In this document: positions 1 to 6,515 of the stretch, in pieces | Layout of the letters: each line of letters starts with the position of its first letter | Numbering within the stretch: position 1 is the first letter of the stretch | Source of the DNA: Bacillota bacterium | Lineage (GTDB): Bacteria; Bacillota; UBA4882; UBA10575 | Direction: 5' to 3' | Length of the DNA stretch: 10,132 bases | Assembly (NCBI GenBank): GCA_012512605.1 | Contig: JAAZDX010000225.1 | Coordinates: forward strand, 1-10,132 | Position numbers and translations under genes: made by a program | Notes under the pieces: model-generated | Database searches by the model: none | What the model was told of the DNA's origin: nothing | The model's input: only the letters and a program-made list of their open reading frames with translations

Positions 1-59
1 CTCGAACCCGCAGCCACCGGTTTTGGAGACCGACGCTCTACCAATTGAGCTACTCCCCT
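1..59 (-). tRNA. tRNA-Trp (anticodon CCA), 3' end cut by window edge
   Basis: Read on the minus strand from 59, the sequence gives a 7-base acceptor strand AGGGGAG, a D arm with GCTC/GAGC around AATTGGTA, and an anticodon stem TCGGT/ACCGG enclosing the loop CTCCAAA. The anticodon is therefore CCA (tryptophan). The T arm begins (GCGGGTTCGAG) and runs off the window, so the acceptor 3' strand and CCA end cannot be seen. A perfect-consensus promoter lies 18 bases upstream. In many Bacillota tRNA-Trp sits just before secE-nusG; whether that holds here lies outside the window. Confidence 0.93.
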
Positions 60-77
60 GTACAATCCACAATATAA

Positions 78-106
78 ATTATATATATATTTCTCCCTGG
101 TGTCAA
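78..106 (-). promoter_or_regulatory. Consensus sigma-A promoter of tRNA-Trp
   Basis: On the minus strand TTGACA (101-106) is followed, after exactly 17 bases, by TATAAT (78-83). Both hexamers match the housekeeping consensus perfectly. Transcription would start around position 71, giving a leader of about 12 nt before the tRNA. The spacer and downstream region are very AT-rich (alternating TA), which should ease melting. If secE-nusG follows the tRNA outside the window, this promoter may also serve them; that part is inference. Confidence 0.9.
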
Positions 107-116
107 GTCTTGCCCC

Positions 117-145
117 TAAGAAAACAGGACTTCTTCGTAGGTCCT
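117..145 (-). terminator. Possible weak terminator after the TIGR04086-type gene
   Basis: On the minus strand AGGAC (141-145) can pair with GTCCT (126-130) across a 10-base loop, followed by the broken T-run GTTTTCTT. The stem is only 5 bp and the T-run is interrupted, so this is a tentative call. Its place between the membrane-protein stop codon and the tRNA-Trp promoter is right for a terminator. Confidence 0.35.
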
Positions 146-171
146 TCTTTCCAGGTGCAATCTACTCCGTT

Positions 172-561
172 TTAGAGATTAATCCCGATCACCCCGCCCA
201 CAATCCCCAAGAGGACGGCGATGATCCCGTTAACTAAACCTTCATTAATCCTTTGGTCCAGCCCACATATTCTCCCAATGATGAAAATGATTAACCAGAC
301 GGCAACGGCGAGAACAATCCCCATCAGCCAACCCTTAGCCCTTGACTTATAACCGGATGCGAGCGCCCCGAGGACAACCGCCGTATAAATCGTATATTGG
401 TAGATCGGCTGCTCGTAAGCACTCCAATCCCAACCCAACCAGTAAGTTAGCGCCAACAAAAAGATGGCAATCAGCAGTAAAGCAAAGGCGTACTTCAAAC
501 CAGTAAAAACAGCAGTCAATACCAAGCGGAGATTTACTGCCGGGCGCTCTTGTTTAACCAC
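172..561 (-). CDS. Small four-helix membrane protein, TIGR04086-like
   Basis: A 129-residue, very hydrophobic protein with a short charged N-terminus and four predicted membrane helices at about residues 22-42, 52-70, 76-97 and 108-128. The pattern of small residues and the loop between helices 2 and 3, ending in KGWLMG, recall the TIGR04086 family of small membrane proteins found in Bacillota, whose function is not known to me. I chose the GTG at 559-561. It is preceded by a G-rich Shine-Dalgarno-like stretch (565-574), and starting there puts the first helix near the N-terminus as in the family. An open frame continues upstream to an ATG at 693, but that ATG lies in the T-run of the terminator of the preceding tRNA, so the longer form is unlikely. 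I found no convincing promoter of its own. The family call is from memory of its general features. Confidence 0.65.
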   Translation of the reverse strand: MVKQERPAVNLRLVLTAVFTGLKYAFALLLIAIFLLALTYWLGWDWSAYEQPIYQYTIYTAVVLGALASGYKSRAKGWLMGIVLAVAVWLIIFIIGRICGLDQRINEGLVNGIIAVLLGIVGGVIGINL

Positions 562-691
562 AAGCCCCACCCCCAGCCAAAACTTTATTTCATCTATATG
601 AAGAACCACTGCTAAGTATGTCTCCGCTAAAGTGCCGGGTTTTGGGTGGTTAGTCTTTAAACGAAGAACCGTTCGTACCAGACAAAAAGTC

Positions 692-723
692 AAAAAAAAC
701 CAACGCGAGGTAACCTGCGTCGG
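692..723 (-). terminator. Intrinsic terminator of tRNA-Pro
   Basis: On the minus strand CCGACGC (717-723) pairs with GCGTTGG (700-706), with one G-T pair. The stem is extended inward by AGG/CCT around a TTA loop with one bulged base. Eight T residues follow directly (692-699). It lies about 15 bases beyond the CCA end of tRNA-Pro, so it should end the tRNA transcript and separate it from the downstream membrane-protein gene. Confidence 0.85.
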
Positions 724-738
724 TATCCGGTTTGTAAA

Positions 739-815
<77 letters not shown>

Positions 816-834
816 ATTATTAACGGCAGCTTTT

Positions 835-863
835 ATTATAGCATTGGATTTGGTTTGTGTCAA
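835..863 (-). promoter_or_regulatory. Consensus sigma-A promoter of tRNA-Pro
   Basis: On the minus strand TTGACA (858-863), a 17-base spacer and TATAAT (835-840) match the housekeeping consensus at every position. The likely start point is near 828, leaving roughly 12 nt before the mature tRNA. The layout is nearly identical to the tRNA-Trp promoter in this window. Confidence 0.92.
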
Positions 864-924
864 TGAATCACCGTCAAATATTCAGCCTTTTACCTTTTAC
901 CATGGCTTATTTGTAACTTCCATT

Positions 925-2043
925 TTATGCTCCTTGTATCCTCCTGCTCTTCATCACATTACCGAATTGATCGACGGTAATCTCCATCCGGTGGATAAAA
1001 TCGCCCAGGGAAGCCAGTTTCGCCACACTTTCTAAGTGCATGAACTCATTGAGCGCACCATTGAGTAATTCGTAGATTTCGGTCAGTTCTTTTTCGCGAT
1101 TCGCCAGCCGCGCCCGTTCTTTCTCAAATTGCTCTCTTAGGCTTTGGTTCTCTGCCACCAAACGGTCGATCTCCGCTAAAAACTTTTCTTCTTGTTTCAA
1201 GTCACGTTCGACGGCTAACAGATGCTCAATAAAGCCCCTCAGATCCAACTGCCGTTTTTGTGCCGCCTCAAGAAGATTAACCCTTGCCTCCAGTTCTGTG
1301 ATGGTTTCCGGTAGATGGGCCAGTTGATACAGGATAGTAGACTTTTGTTCTTCACTCTCGGGTGTAATACTATGTACGAAACTGGGCTTCTTTCCTAGAC
1401 CGTCGACCGGCGGCGCTTCCGGCATAACTTTTTTATCCGTTGTTAAACTCTGTTTTTCCTCTTCTTTCTCAGGCTCCGCGTTCCTTATCCCCAACGGTGG
1501 AAGCTCTTTTCCGTTTAGGAGAGGGGCTTCAGGAAGGATGATCCCGGATCGTTTCAGGACATCCCGACCTAAACTAGTAATTTTTTCATCACTTAAACCT
1601 CTTTTTTGGACCAAGCGATAAAAACGGAGTTTTAAAGCCGCTTCGCTGATCGGTTTGGGCATCAGCCGTTGTAACTCTATGCAAGCTTCATTTCTGGTCC
1701 CGCCTAATACCTGATGTTTGGCAAAGATCTCCAAAATTAATTGATCCTCGTCATCGGATAAGATCTCTTTGGGTGTAGCCGTCTGGTACTTGGCGCGCAT
1801 CATCTTGTAATAATCCGTGTTCGAAATCCCCTTTTCCTTCAGAATCCGACAAAATTGGCTCCTTAGCGCCGAGATTTTACGGCCAAAACGGCGCGATAGT
1901 TCTTTGCGCAATTTGGGATTCCACCAGTTTTCATAGATCATCTCGTTTTCATTCTCCGAGTAGCGTGGTTTAGAGCGAACAACTTGATTGCTACTATTAG
2001 GCATAAAATCCATACTCGACACCATTTCATTCATTTTCGCCAT
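925..2043 (-). CDS. RsfA-like / Myb-like regulator with coiled coil
   Basis: A 372-residue soluble protein. The start is the ATG at 2041-2043, which has GGAGGG (2050-2055) six bases upstream; an in-frame ATG 33 bases further up lacks this. Residues 30-75 and 95-150 look like two tri-helical Myb/SANT-type segments. The second (acidic DDED start, then GGTRNEACIEL, ending in an LRFYRLV helix) resembles the single domain of Bacillus RsfA, a prespore-specific transcription regulator. The first has a WW pair at 40-41 and a basic recognition-like helix (GRKISALRSQF). Residues 160-235 are a charged, Pro/Glu-rich linker containing two related PEAP patches. Residues 245-325 form a strong heptad-like coiled coil, probably for dimerisation, and the last 35 residues are a compact amphipathic tail. 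A sigma-G-like promoter upstream fits expression in the forespore. DNA binding and a sporulation role are inferred; the targets are unknown. It seems to be a single-gene unit with no clear terminator. Confidence 0.7.
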   Translation of the reverse strand: MAKMNEMVSSMDFMPNSSNQVVRSKPRYSENENEMIYENWWNPKLRKELSRRFGRKISALRSQFCRILKEKGISNTDYYKMMRAKYQTATPKEILSDDEDQLILEIFAKHQVLGGTRNEACIELQRLMPKPISEAALKLRFYRLVQKRGLSDEKITSLGRDVLKRSGIILPEAPLLNGKELPPLGIRNAEPEKEEEKQSLTTDKKVMPEAPPVDGLGKKPSFVHSITPESEEQKSTILYQLAHLPETITELEARVNLLEAAQKRQLDLRGFIEHLLAVERDLKQEEKFLAEIDRLVAENQSLREQFEKERARLANREKELTEIYELLNGALNEFMHLESVAKLASLGDFIHRMEITVDQFGNVMKSRRIQGA

Positions 2044-2107
2044 TATATTCCCTCCATTAAAATCAATCTTCTCCATCCTTGCAAACCAAAAGGGTGGATT
2101 ACAGTTT

Positions 2108-2137
2108 TATTATGTTCCGTTCTGAAAAGATTTATGC
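2108..2137 (-). promoter_or_regulatory. Sigma-G-like (forespore) promoter of the RsfA-like gene
   Basis: On the minus strand GCATA (2133-2137) and CATAATA (2108-2114) are separated by exactly 18 bases. This fits the Bacillus sigma-G consensus as I recall it (GHATR, about 18 bp, CATWMTA) at all positions, and is unlike sigma-A. The predicted start near 2100 gives a leader of about 57 nt ending in a strong ribosome binding site. Sigma-F overlaps in specificity and could also use it. Confidence 0.55.
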
Positions 2138-2238
2138 CAAAGGAGAGAATTTTTACTGGATGATTTTTACTAACGACCGAACCTTGCTTTATCCTATGCC
2201 ATATGACGGCAAATGTTTACCCCCAAGGCAAAAAGGGC

Positions 2239-2274
2239 AAAAAAAAGACCTTGACCGTAAATGCGGTCAAGGTC
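2239..2274 (-). terminator. Strong intrinsic terminator after thrB
   Basis: On the minus strand an 11-bp perfect stem GACCTTGACCG (2264-2274) / CGGTCAAGGTC (2247-2257), with a 6-base loop, is followed at once by eight T residues (2239-2246). It lies about 26 bases beyond the thrB stop codon and ends the ilvE-thrB transcript before the next gene's promoter. Confidence 0.92.
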
Positions 2275-2300
2275 ATATTGCTTTTTGTGCCGAACCATTC

Positions 2301-3197
2301 CTAAACAAAACGAAAACCATCCAAGTTAACAGCAACCGACAACCACTGGGCTTCAATCCCCTGTTCGTTGAAGACAGCAACCATCCCGGCCCCAACTGCC
2401 TTCAATTTGGTTTTCGGTGCAAAGGCAATAACCGTCGGGCCGGCACCACTAAGGGCGACGCCCAAAGCTCCTTCCTGGTATGCGGCAGTAACAACCCGGT
2501 GGAAGCCGGGGATTAAAGCCGCCCGCCGGTTCTGGTGCAAGGCATCTTCCATCGCCAGCCGGAAAAGGTCCAGCCGTCCGGCATAACACGCTCCAACCAA
2601 AAGACCAGTACGGGACAGATTAAAGACCGCCTCGGCCAAGGGAACCGCTTCAGGAAGGAGCTTCCGTGCTTCCGTGGTTGACACCCGTAGATCAGGAACG
2701 GCAAGCACAACGTAGAGCTCGGACGGGAATGGTATCTTTAAATAAGTATACGGTGGCGAAGACGCTTTCACGACGCCAACCAAACCGCCAAACACCGCGG
2801 GGGCCACGTTATCCGGATGTCCTTCAATCTCAACGGCCAGCGCCAAAAGGTCGTCGCTACACAAAGGTTCACCGAGATATTGGTTGGCCGCTGCTAAGCC
2901 GCCAACAATGGCGGCGGCACTAGTTCCTAGGCCGCCGGCGGGCGGAATGTGGTTTTCCATGTGAACAATTCCACCCTTGAGCTCCTTACCCGTCTCGGCA
3001 AAAACCCGTTTCAACGCTTTACAGACCAGTAGATCAGAACGGCCGGTTAGACCCTGGGCACCATACCCTTCCGCTGTTACGTGCCACTCATCGGCGGGGG
3101 CAAAACTCACCGTATTATATAAATCCAAGGCCAGGCCGAGAAAATCAAACCCCGGTCCCAAGTTGGCGCTGGTGGCAGGAACCATCACTTTGATCAT
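2301..3197 (-). CDS. thrB: Homoserine kinase
   Basis: A 298-residue GHMP-family kinase that phosphorylates homoserine to O-phosphohomoserine with ATP, the step before threonine synthase, in the cytoplasm. Motif 1 is at residues 7-18 (PATSANLGPGFD). The ATP-binding motif 2 is at 84-96 (IPPAGGLGTSAAA), an EGHPDN segment is at 125-130, and motif 3 is at 248-256 (ALSGAGPTV). The length is normal for the family. The ATG has GGAGG seven bases upstream (3205-3209). It follows ilvE by 107 bases with no terminator or convincing promoter between them, so the two are probably co-transcribed, and it ends at a strong terminator. One oddity is that motif 2 has Gly where most ThrB proteins I know have Arg (ARGLGSS), and Thr for the first Ser. 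I do not expect loss of activity. Confidence 0.95.
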   Translation of the reverse strand: MIKVMVPATSANLGPGFDFLGLALDLYNTVSFAPADEWHVTAEGYGAQGLTGRSDLLVCKALKRVFAETGKELKGGIVHMENHIPPAGGLGTSAAAIVGGLAAANQYLGEPLCSDDLLALAVEIEGHPDNVAPAVFGGLVGVVKASSPPYTYLKIPFPSELYVVLAVPDLRVSTTEARKLLPEAVPLAEAVFNLSRTGLLVGACYAGRLDLFRLAMEDALHQNRRAALIPGFHRVVTAAYQEGALGVALSGAGPTVIAFAPKTKLKAVGAGMVAVFNEQGIEAQWLSVAVNLDGFRFV

Positions 3198-3304
3198 GTC
3201 AAAACCTCCACGAAATGTTCCTACAATAATCTTCCCGTACTAAATCGCTCGCCACCGCAGAAAATCCATACTTGATGGCAAGTTAAGCCTGCTAATACTG
3301 GTTA

Positions 3305-4174
3305 CTAGTAGATCGGGGTGCCGTTTTCCATGGCATACTTATGATAAGCCTCTTTCAATTGTTTCGAATAGACGCCCGGTTTTCCGTCGCCAATCTTACG
3401 TCCATCCACCTCAACGACGGGGATCACTTCCGCGGCCGTCCCGGTAAGGAAACACTCGTCGGCCACATAAACATCGTAACGGGTCAACGCCATTTCTACC
3501 ACTTCAAGCCCCATTTCAGCCGCCAGCTTCATGACCCGACCCCGGGTAATCCCCTTCAAAGCACCGAAGGAAGCCGGTGGGGTAGCAATCCTCTTCCCCT
3601 TGATTAGGAATATATTATCCCCGGTACACTCCGCAACGTAACCTTCCTGGTTAAGCATGATCGCTTCCGCTGCGCCGCCTAAATTAGCTTCAATCTTGGC
3701 CATGATATTGTTGAGGTAGTTAAGGGATTTAATCATCGGGTTAACCGTTTCCGGTAGATTGCGGCGCGTTGGGACCGTGATAATTTTCAACCCTTTTTCG
3801 TAATAATCCGATGGGAACAGACTGATCCGATCTGCAATAATAATCACCGTTGCCCGCTCGCATTTACGCGGATCTAAACCCAGATCACCCACACCGCGGG
3901 TGACAACCGTCCGAATGTAAGCGTCAGTAAGTTGGTTTCTTCTTAACGTCTCCAGATGGGCCTCTTTCATCTCTTCTTTGGTCATCGGAATTTCGAGGGC
4001 AATCGCCTTCGCCGAGTTGTACAGGCGGTCAATATGGGCGTCGAATTCAAAAACCCGTCCATTGTAAGCACGCGTTCCTTCAAAGATCCCGTCCCCATAA
4101 AGGAGTCCATGGTCAAAAACGGACACCTTCGCTTGATCCTTCGGGTAAAACTGACCATCAATGTAGATTTCCAA
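3305..4174 (-). CDS. ilvE: Branched-chain amino acid aminotransferase
   Basis: A 289-residue class IV PLP-dependent aminotransferase catalysing the reversible last step of leucine, isoleucine and valine synthesis with glutamate as amino donor. Residues 20-35 (FDHGLLYGDGIFEGTR) are the family's N-terminal signature. The PLP-binding lysine is K149 in the segment KSLNYLNN, and AECTGDNIF (181-189) supplies the conserved Glu that contacts the cofactor. The C-terminal FLTGTAAEV loop binds the phosphate. The first codon is TTG (4172-4174), with AAGGGAGAG seven bases upstream. Family members begin MxIYIDG as here, so the TTG is well supported. It ends with tandem stops TAG TAA. A D-amino-acid aminotransferase is the main alternative, but the EGTRAYNG and HIDRLYNSAK patches favour IlvE. 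A sigma-A-like promoter lies upstream. No T-box leader is seen, so regulation is unclear. Confidence 0.94.
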   Translation of the reverse strand: MEIYIDGQFYPKDQAKVSVFDHGLLYGDGIFEGTRAYNGRVFEFDAHIDRLYNSAKAIALEIPMTKEEMKEAHLETLRRNQLTDAYIRTVVTRGVGDLGLDPRKCERATVIIIADRISLFPSDYYEKGLKIITVPTRRNLPETVNPMIKSLNYLNNIMAKIEANLGGAAEAIMLNQEGYVAECTGDNIFLIKGKRIATPPASFGALKGITRGRVMKLAAEMGLEVVEMALTRYDVYVADECFLTGTAAEVIPVVEVDGRKIGDGKPGVYSKQLKEAYHKYAMENGTPIY

Positions 4175-4250
4175 AATTGAACTCTCCCTTCCTTTTCTCT
4201 ACTGCACCAAACGCGACAGAATTGTGTGAATTAATTTTCATTATTTCATT

Positions 4251-4279
4251 ATTTTATCATAAATTACCGGAGCGGACAA
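4251..4279 (-). promoter_or_regulatory. Probable sigma-A promoter of ilvE-thrB
   Basis: On the minus strand TTGTCC (4274-4279) and TAAAAT (4251-4256) are separated by 17 bases: four of six and five of six matches to consensus. The start would fall near 4244 and give a leader of about 70 nt. The leader shows no T-box specifier stem or antiterminator, so regulation would have to act at the promoter or be absent. Confidence 0.5.
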
Positions 4280-4299
4280 CGGTTTAAGCGCGTGACGAC

Positions 4300-4337
4300 A
4301 AAAAACAACCCGTCGATCATAGCTTGACTAAACGGGT
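4300..4337 (-). terminator. Possible weak terminator overlapping the rsmB stop
   Basis: On the minus strand ACCCGT (4332-4337) can pair with ACGGGT (4308-4313) across an 18-base loop that contains the rsmB stop codon, followed by TG and six T residues (4300-4305). The loop is long and the stem short, so this is tentative. A separate promoter for ilvE just downstream makes termination here reasonable. Confidence 0.35.
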
Positions 4338-5660
4338 CATAAAAAAACCGTCAGGCCCGTCCCCACGGGGAATGGTTAAAAAACCCTCTGCCATCCGGTT
4401 CATCGGAAAGTTAGGGGCAAAGTTGTCCGACAAATCCAGCCGGAAATCGGGATGGTCCACTAAAAAGCGGCGGATCTGTTCCTCATTCTCTTCGCTCTCC
4501 AACGAACAGGTACTATAGACCAGCCGCCCACCCGGCTTCAAAAGGGAAGCCGCATGGTTCAATAAACCCTGCTGGAGGGAGACCAACTGCACCAGGTCGG
4601 CCAGTTGGCGCCGCCAACGAATGTCCGGACGGCGGCGTAAAACACCCGTTCCCGTACAGGGCGCATCCAACAGAATGCCATCGACTAGATCGGCCGGACG
4701 CCAGCACCGGGCATCAGTCGTGAGCGGCTCGATAATCCCAATCCCAAGTCGGCGGGCGTTTTCCGCAATCAAGCCGGTTTTGTGTGCAAACTGGTCTAAA
4801 GCATAAATCCGGCCCGAATTGTTCATCAATTGCGCTAAATGCGTCGTTTTTCCACCGGGTGCCGCACATAAATCGGCGATCACCGTACCAGGTTCCGGTG
4901 CCAAAAGGTGCGCAACCAGCATCGATGCTTCGTCCTGGACATAAAAATACCCCTCTGCCCACAAGGGATTACTGGTGAGATTCCGTCCGCTTTTTAAGCG
5001 GATCGCTTCCGGGATCGCCGGTACCGGTTCCGCCTCCATGCCGGCCTCGACCATTTTCCCCAAAAGTCCGTCCCGGCTAATGCGTAATGTATTAGTCCGC
5101 ACACTTAACGGGGCGGGCTGATTGTTGGCTTCGACCAAACGATGGGTCGTTTCCTCACCCCAACGCCGGATCCAGCGCTGGACTAACCAGAGGGGGTGGG
5201 AATGGACAATCGTCAGATGACCCAGGGGGTCTTGGATAAAGTCGGGTAAAGCTTGTTCCAACTCTTGCTGCCGTCGCAGATAGTTACGGAGTACCCCGTT
5301 GACAAGGCGGGATAGACCCCGGTATTTACCGGCTTTCGTTAAAGCAACGGCTTCATTGACCACCGCATAGGACGGGTGGTTGGTAAAGATGAGTTGATAA
5401 AGGGATAAACGAAGAACTTCCCGGATTGCCGCAGGCAATGTGGAAAGTTCCTTCGTTAATAACCGGTTCAAAAGAAAATCAAGCCTACTCCGGTGACGGA
5501 GCGATCCCAAGACCAGCTCGGTAGCCAACCGCTTCTCGTTTTCTTCCGGTTGCCCCTTGGCAAACAGGGCGTTCAAAATCCGGTTCGCAAACGCCCCCTC
5601 TTCCTCAATGGCAATTAAGGCATCGAGGGCGAGCCTTCGACCGGAACTTTTTTTAGTCAT
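4317..5660 (-). CDS. rsmB: 16S rRNA (cytosine-967-C5)-methyltransferase
   Basis: A 447-residue protein of usual length for RsmB (also called Sun), which methylates C967 of 16S rRNA (E. coli numbering) using S-adenosylmethionine. Residues 5-135 form the NusB-like RNA-binding domain; the remainder is the Rossmann methyltransferase. The SAM-binding motif is DLCAAPGGKT (263-272). The two cysteines of the m5C mechanism are C335 in DAPCTGTGV and C385 in STCS, and GDGPDGFFMTRL closes the protein as in the family. The ATG (5658-5660) lies within the last codons of the upstream peptidase gene: the overlap is 8 bases, ATGACTAA. No good ribosome binding site precedes it, which suggests translational coupling. 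In many Bacillota rlmN follows rsmB; here the next gene is ilvE. Confidence 0.95.
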   Translation of the reverse strand: MTKKSSGRRLALDALIAIEEEGAFANRILNALFAKGQPEENEKRLATELVLGSLRHRSRLDFLLNRLLTKELSTLPAAIREVLRLSLYQLIFTNHPSYAVVNEAVALTKAGKYRGLSRLVNGVLRNYLRRQQELEQALPDFIQDPLGHLTIVHSHPLWLVQRWIRRWGEETTHRLVEANNQPAPLSVRTNTLRISRDGLLGKMVEAGMEAEPVPAIPEAIRLKSGRNLTSNPLWAEGYFYVQDEASMLVAHLLAPEPGTVIADLCAAPGGKTTHLAQLMNNSGRIYALDQFAHKTGLIAENARRLGIGIIEPLTTDARCWRPADLVDGILLDAPCTGTGVLRRRPDIRWRRQLADLVQLVSLQQGLLNHAASLLKPGGRLVYSTCSLESEENEEQIRRFLVDHPDFRLDLSDNFAPNFPMNRMAEGFLTIPRGDGPDGFFMTRLVKL

Positions 5661-6357
5661 TACTGCGATACCCGCGCAACAGGACGAGGCGTAAGAGTTG
5701 GAGTAAAGCCATGGCCGTAGCCGCTAAATAGGTTAAAGCCGCGGCACTTAAGACCTTACGGGCGCCCGCTATTTCGCCGCCGCGCATTAAATAACCTTCG
5801 CTTTCCAGCATCCGAAGGGCCCGTCCACTGGCGTTAAATTCCACCGGTAAAGTAACCACTTGGAAGAGAACAGCAAAAGTAAACAAGAGAATACCCAGAT
5901 CCATTAAGAAAATTCCGCCCCGACCGAACAAGAGACCAATAAAGAACAGGGGGAAAGCCAAACTCGAACCAAAGCTGGCCACCGGGAAGATGGCATGGCG
6001 AATATTCAGGGGGATATACTCCTGGGCATGTTGGATCGCATGGCCGGTCTCATGGGCCGCCACGCCCAAGGCCGCCAACGACGTACCGTGGTAATTTTCC
6101 GCGGAAAGGCGTAGTTTTTTTGTTCTTGGATCATAATGGTCGCTTAAACGCCCCGGTGTAATCTCCACCACCACATCGGTGAGGTTGTTCTTATCCAGCA
6201 AATGGCGGGCAACTTGGGCTCCGGTCACGCCAGAGCCGGCCCGGACCCGTGAATAGCGGTCAAAAGTTGATTGCACTTTGATCTGCGCATACACCGCCAG
6301 AATAATCGCAGGAATAAGCAGAATATAGGTGGGGTCAAAATAAAAAGGGAAAAACAT
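5653..6357 (-). CDS. Membrane-bound neutral zinc metallopeptidase (YugP type)
   Basis: A 234-residue membrane protein of the family typified by B. subtilis YugP (Pfam Zn_peptidase_2, PF04298), whose substrates are not established as far as I know. Hydrophobic segments lie at about residues 8-24, 124-144, 148-170 and 205-227. The zinc motif HETGH (102-106) is present, with E103 as the expected catalytic base; E173 in the PVEFNASGRAL patch is a candidate third zinc ligand. I chose the ATG at 6355-6357 because AAGGAGG (6368-6374) precedes it and the protein then starts with the family's short hydrophobic N-terminus. The open frame continues to 6483, but that extension has no ribosome site and no family character. 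It lies between fmt and rsmB and overlaps rsmB by 8 bases, so it is probably co-transcribed with the translation genes. A quality-control role at the membrane would be a guess. Confidence 0.88.
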   Translation of the reverse strand: MFFPFYFDPTYILLIPAIILAVYAQIKVQSTFDRYSRVRAGSGVTGAQVARHLLDKNNLTDVVVEITPGRLSDHYDPRTKKLRLSAENYHGTSLAALGVAAHETGHAIQHAQEYIPLNIRHAIFPVASFGSSLAFPLFFIGLLFGRGGIFLMDLGILLFTFAVLFQVVTLPVEFNASGRALRMLESEGYLMRGGEIAGARKVLSAAALTYLAATAMALLQLLRLVLLRGYRSND

Positions 6358-6515
6358 TGTTGTAAAACCTCCTTCATGTGTAAATAACGGCTTCCCATGT
6401 ATAAAACTATTGATCAAGACCCAATTAAGACCTCGGCCTATAGTTTCTCCGGAAAGCCTCGTTCTAAGTAAAAGAACGCTCACTTGCTTAAAGAAGTTTC
6501 CTTCTTAAACCGATT
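6358..6515. other. Intergenic stretch between fmt and the zinc peptidase with two small hairpins
   Basis: These 158 bases carry two short inverted repeats: AAGAAG/CTTCTT with a 4-base loop (6491-6506) and CGTTCT/AGAACG with a 7-base loop (6460-6478). Neither has a following T-run on the minus strand, so neither looks like an intrinsic terminator. They may be RNA processing or stability elements, or chance. A TATACA lies on the minus strand upstream of the peptidase gene but has no well-spaced -35 partner. Confidence 0.3.

Noticed and set aside
2079..2516. Plus-strand open frame of 145 codons
   Set aside because: It runs through the sigma-G-like promoter, the thrB terminator and the antisense of the thrB 3' end. 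The protein has no recognisable family character and there is no good ribosome site.
3198..3304. Terminator or separate promoter between ilvE and thrB
   Set aside because: No stem followed by a T-run, and no hexamer pair with acceptable spacing; co-transcription is simpler.
4175..4250. T-box or other riboswitch leader before ilvE
   Set aside because: The leader is only about 70 nt, with no T-box sequence, specifier stem or terminator/antiterminator pair visible.
4513..4962. Overlapping open frames of 60-80 codons on both strands inside rsmB
   Set aside because: They lie in other frames of a clearly recognised gene and their translations show no family features.
6358..6483. N-terminal extension of the zinc peptidase from 6483
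   Set aside because: A strong AAGGAGG site lies before the ATG at 6357, and the extension overlaps the inverted-repeat region and lacks family character.
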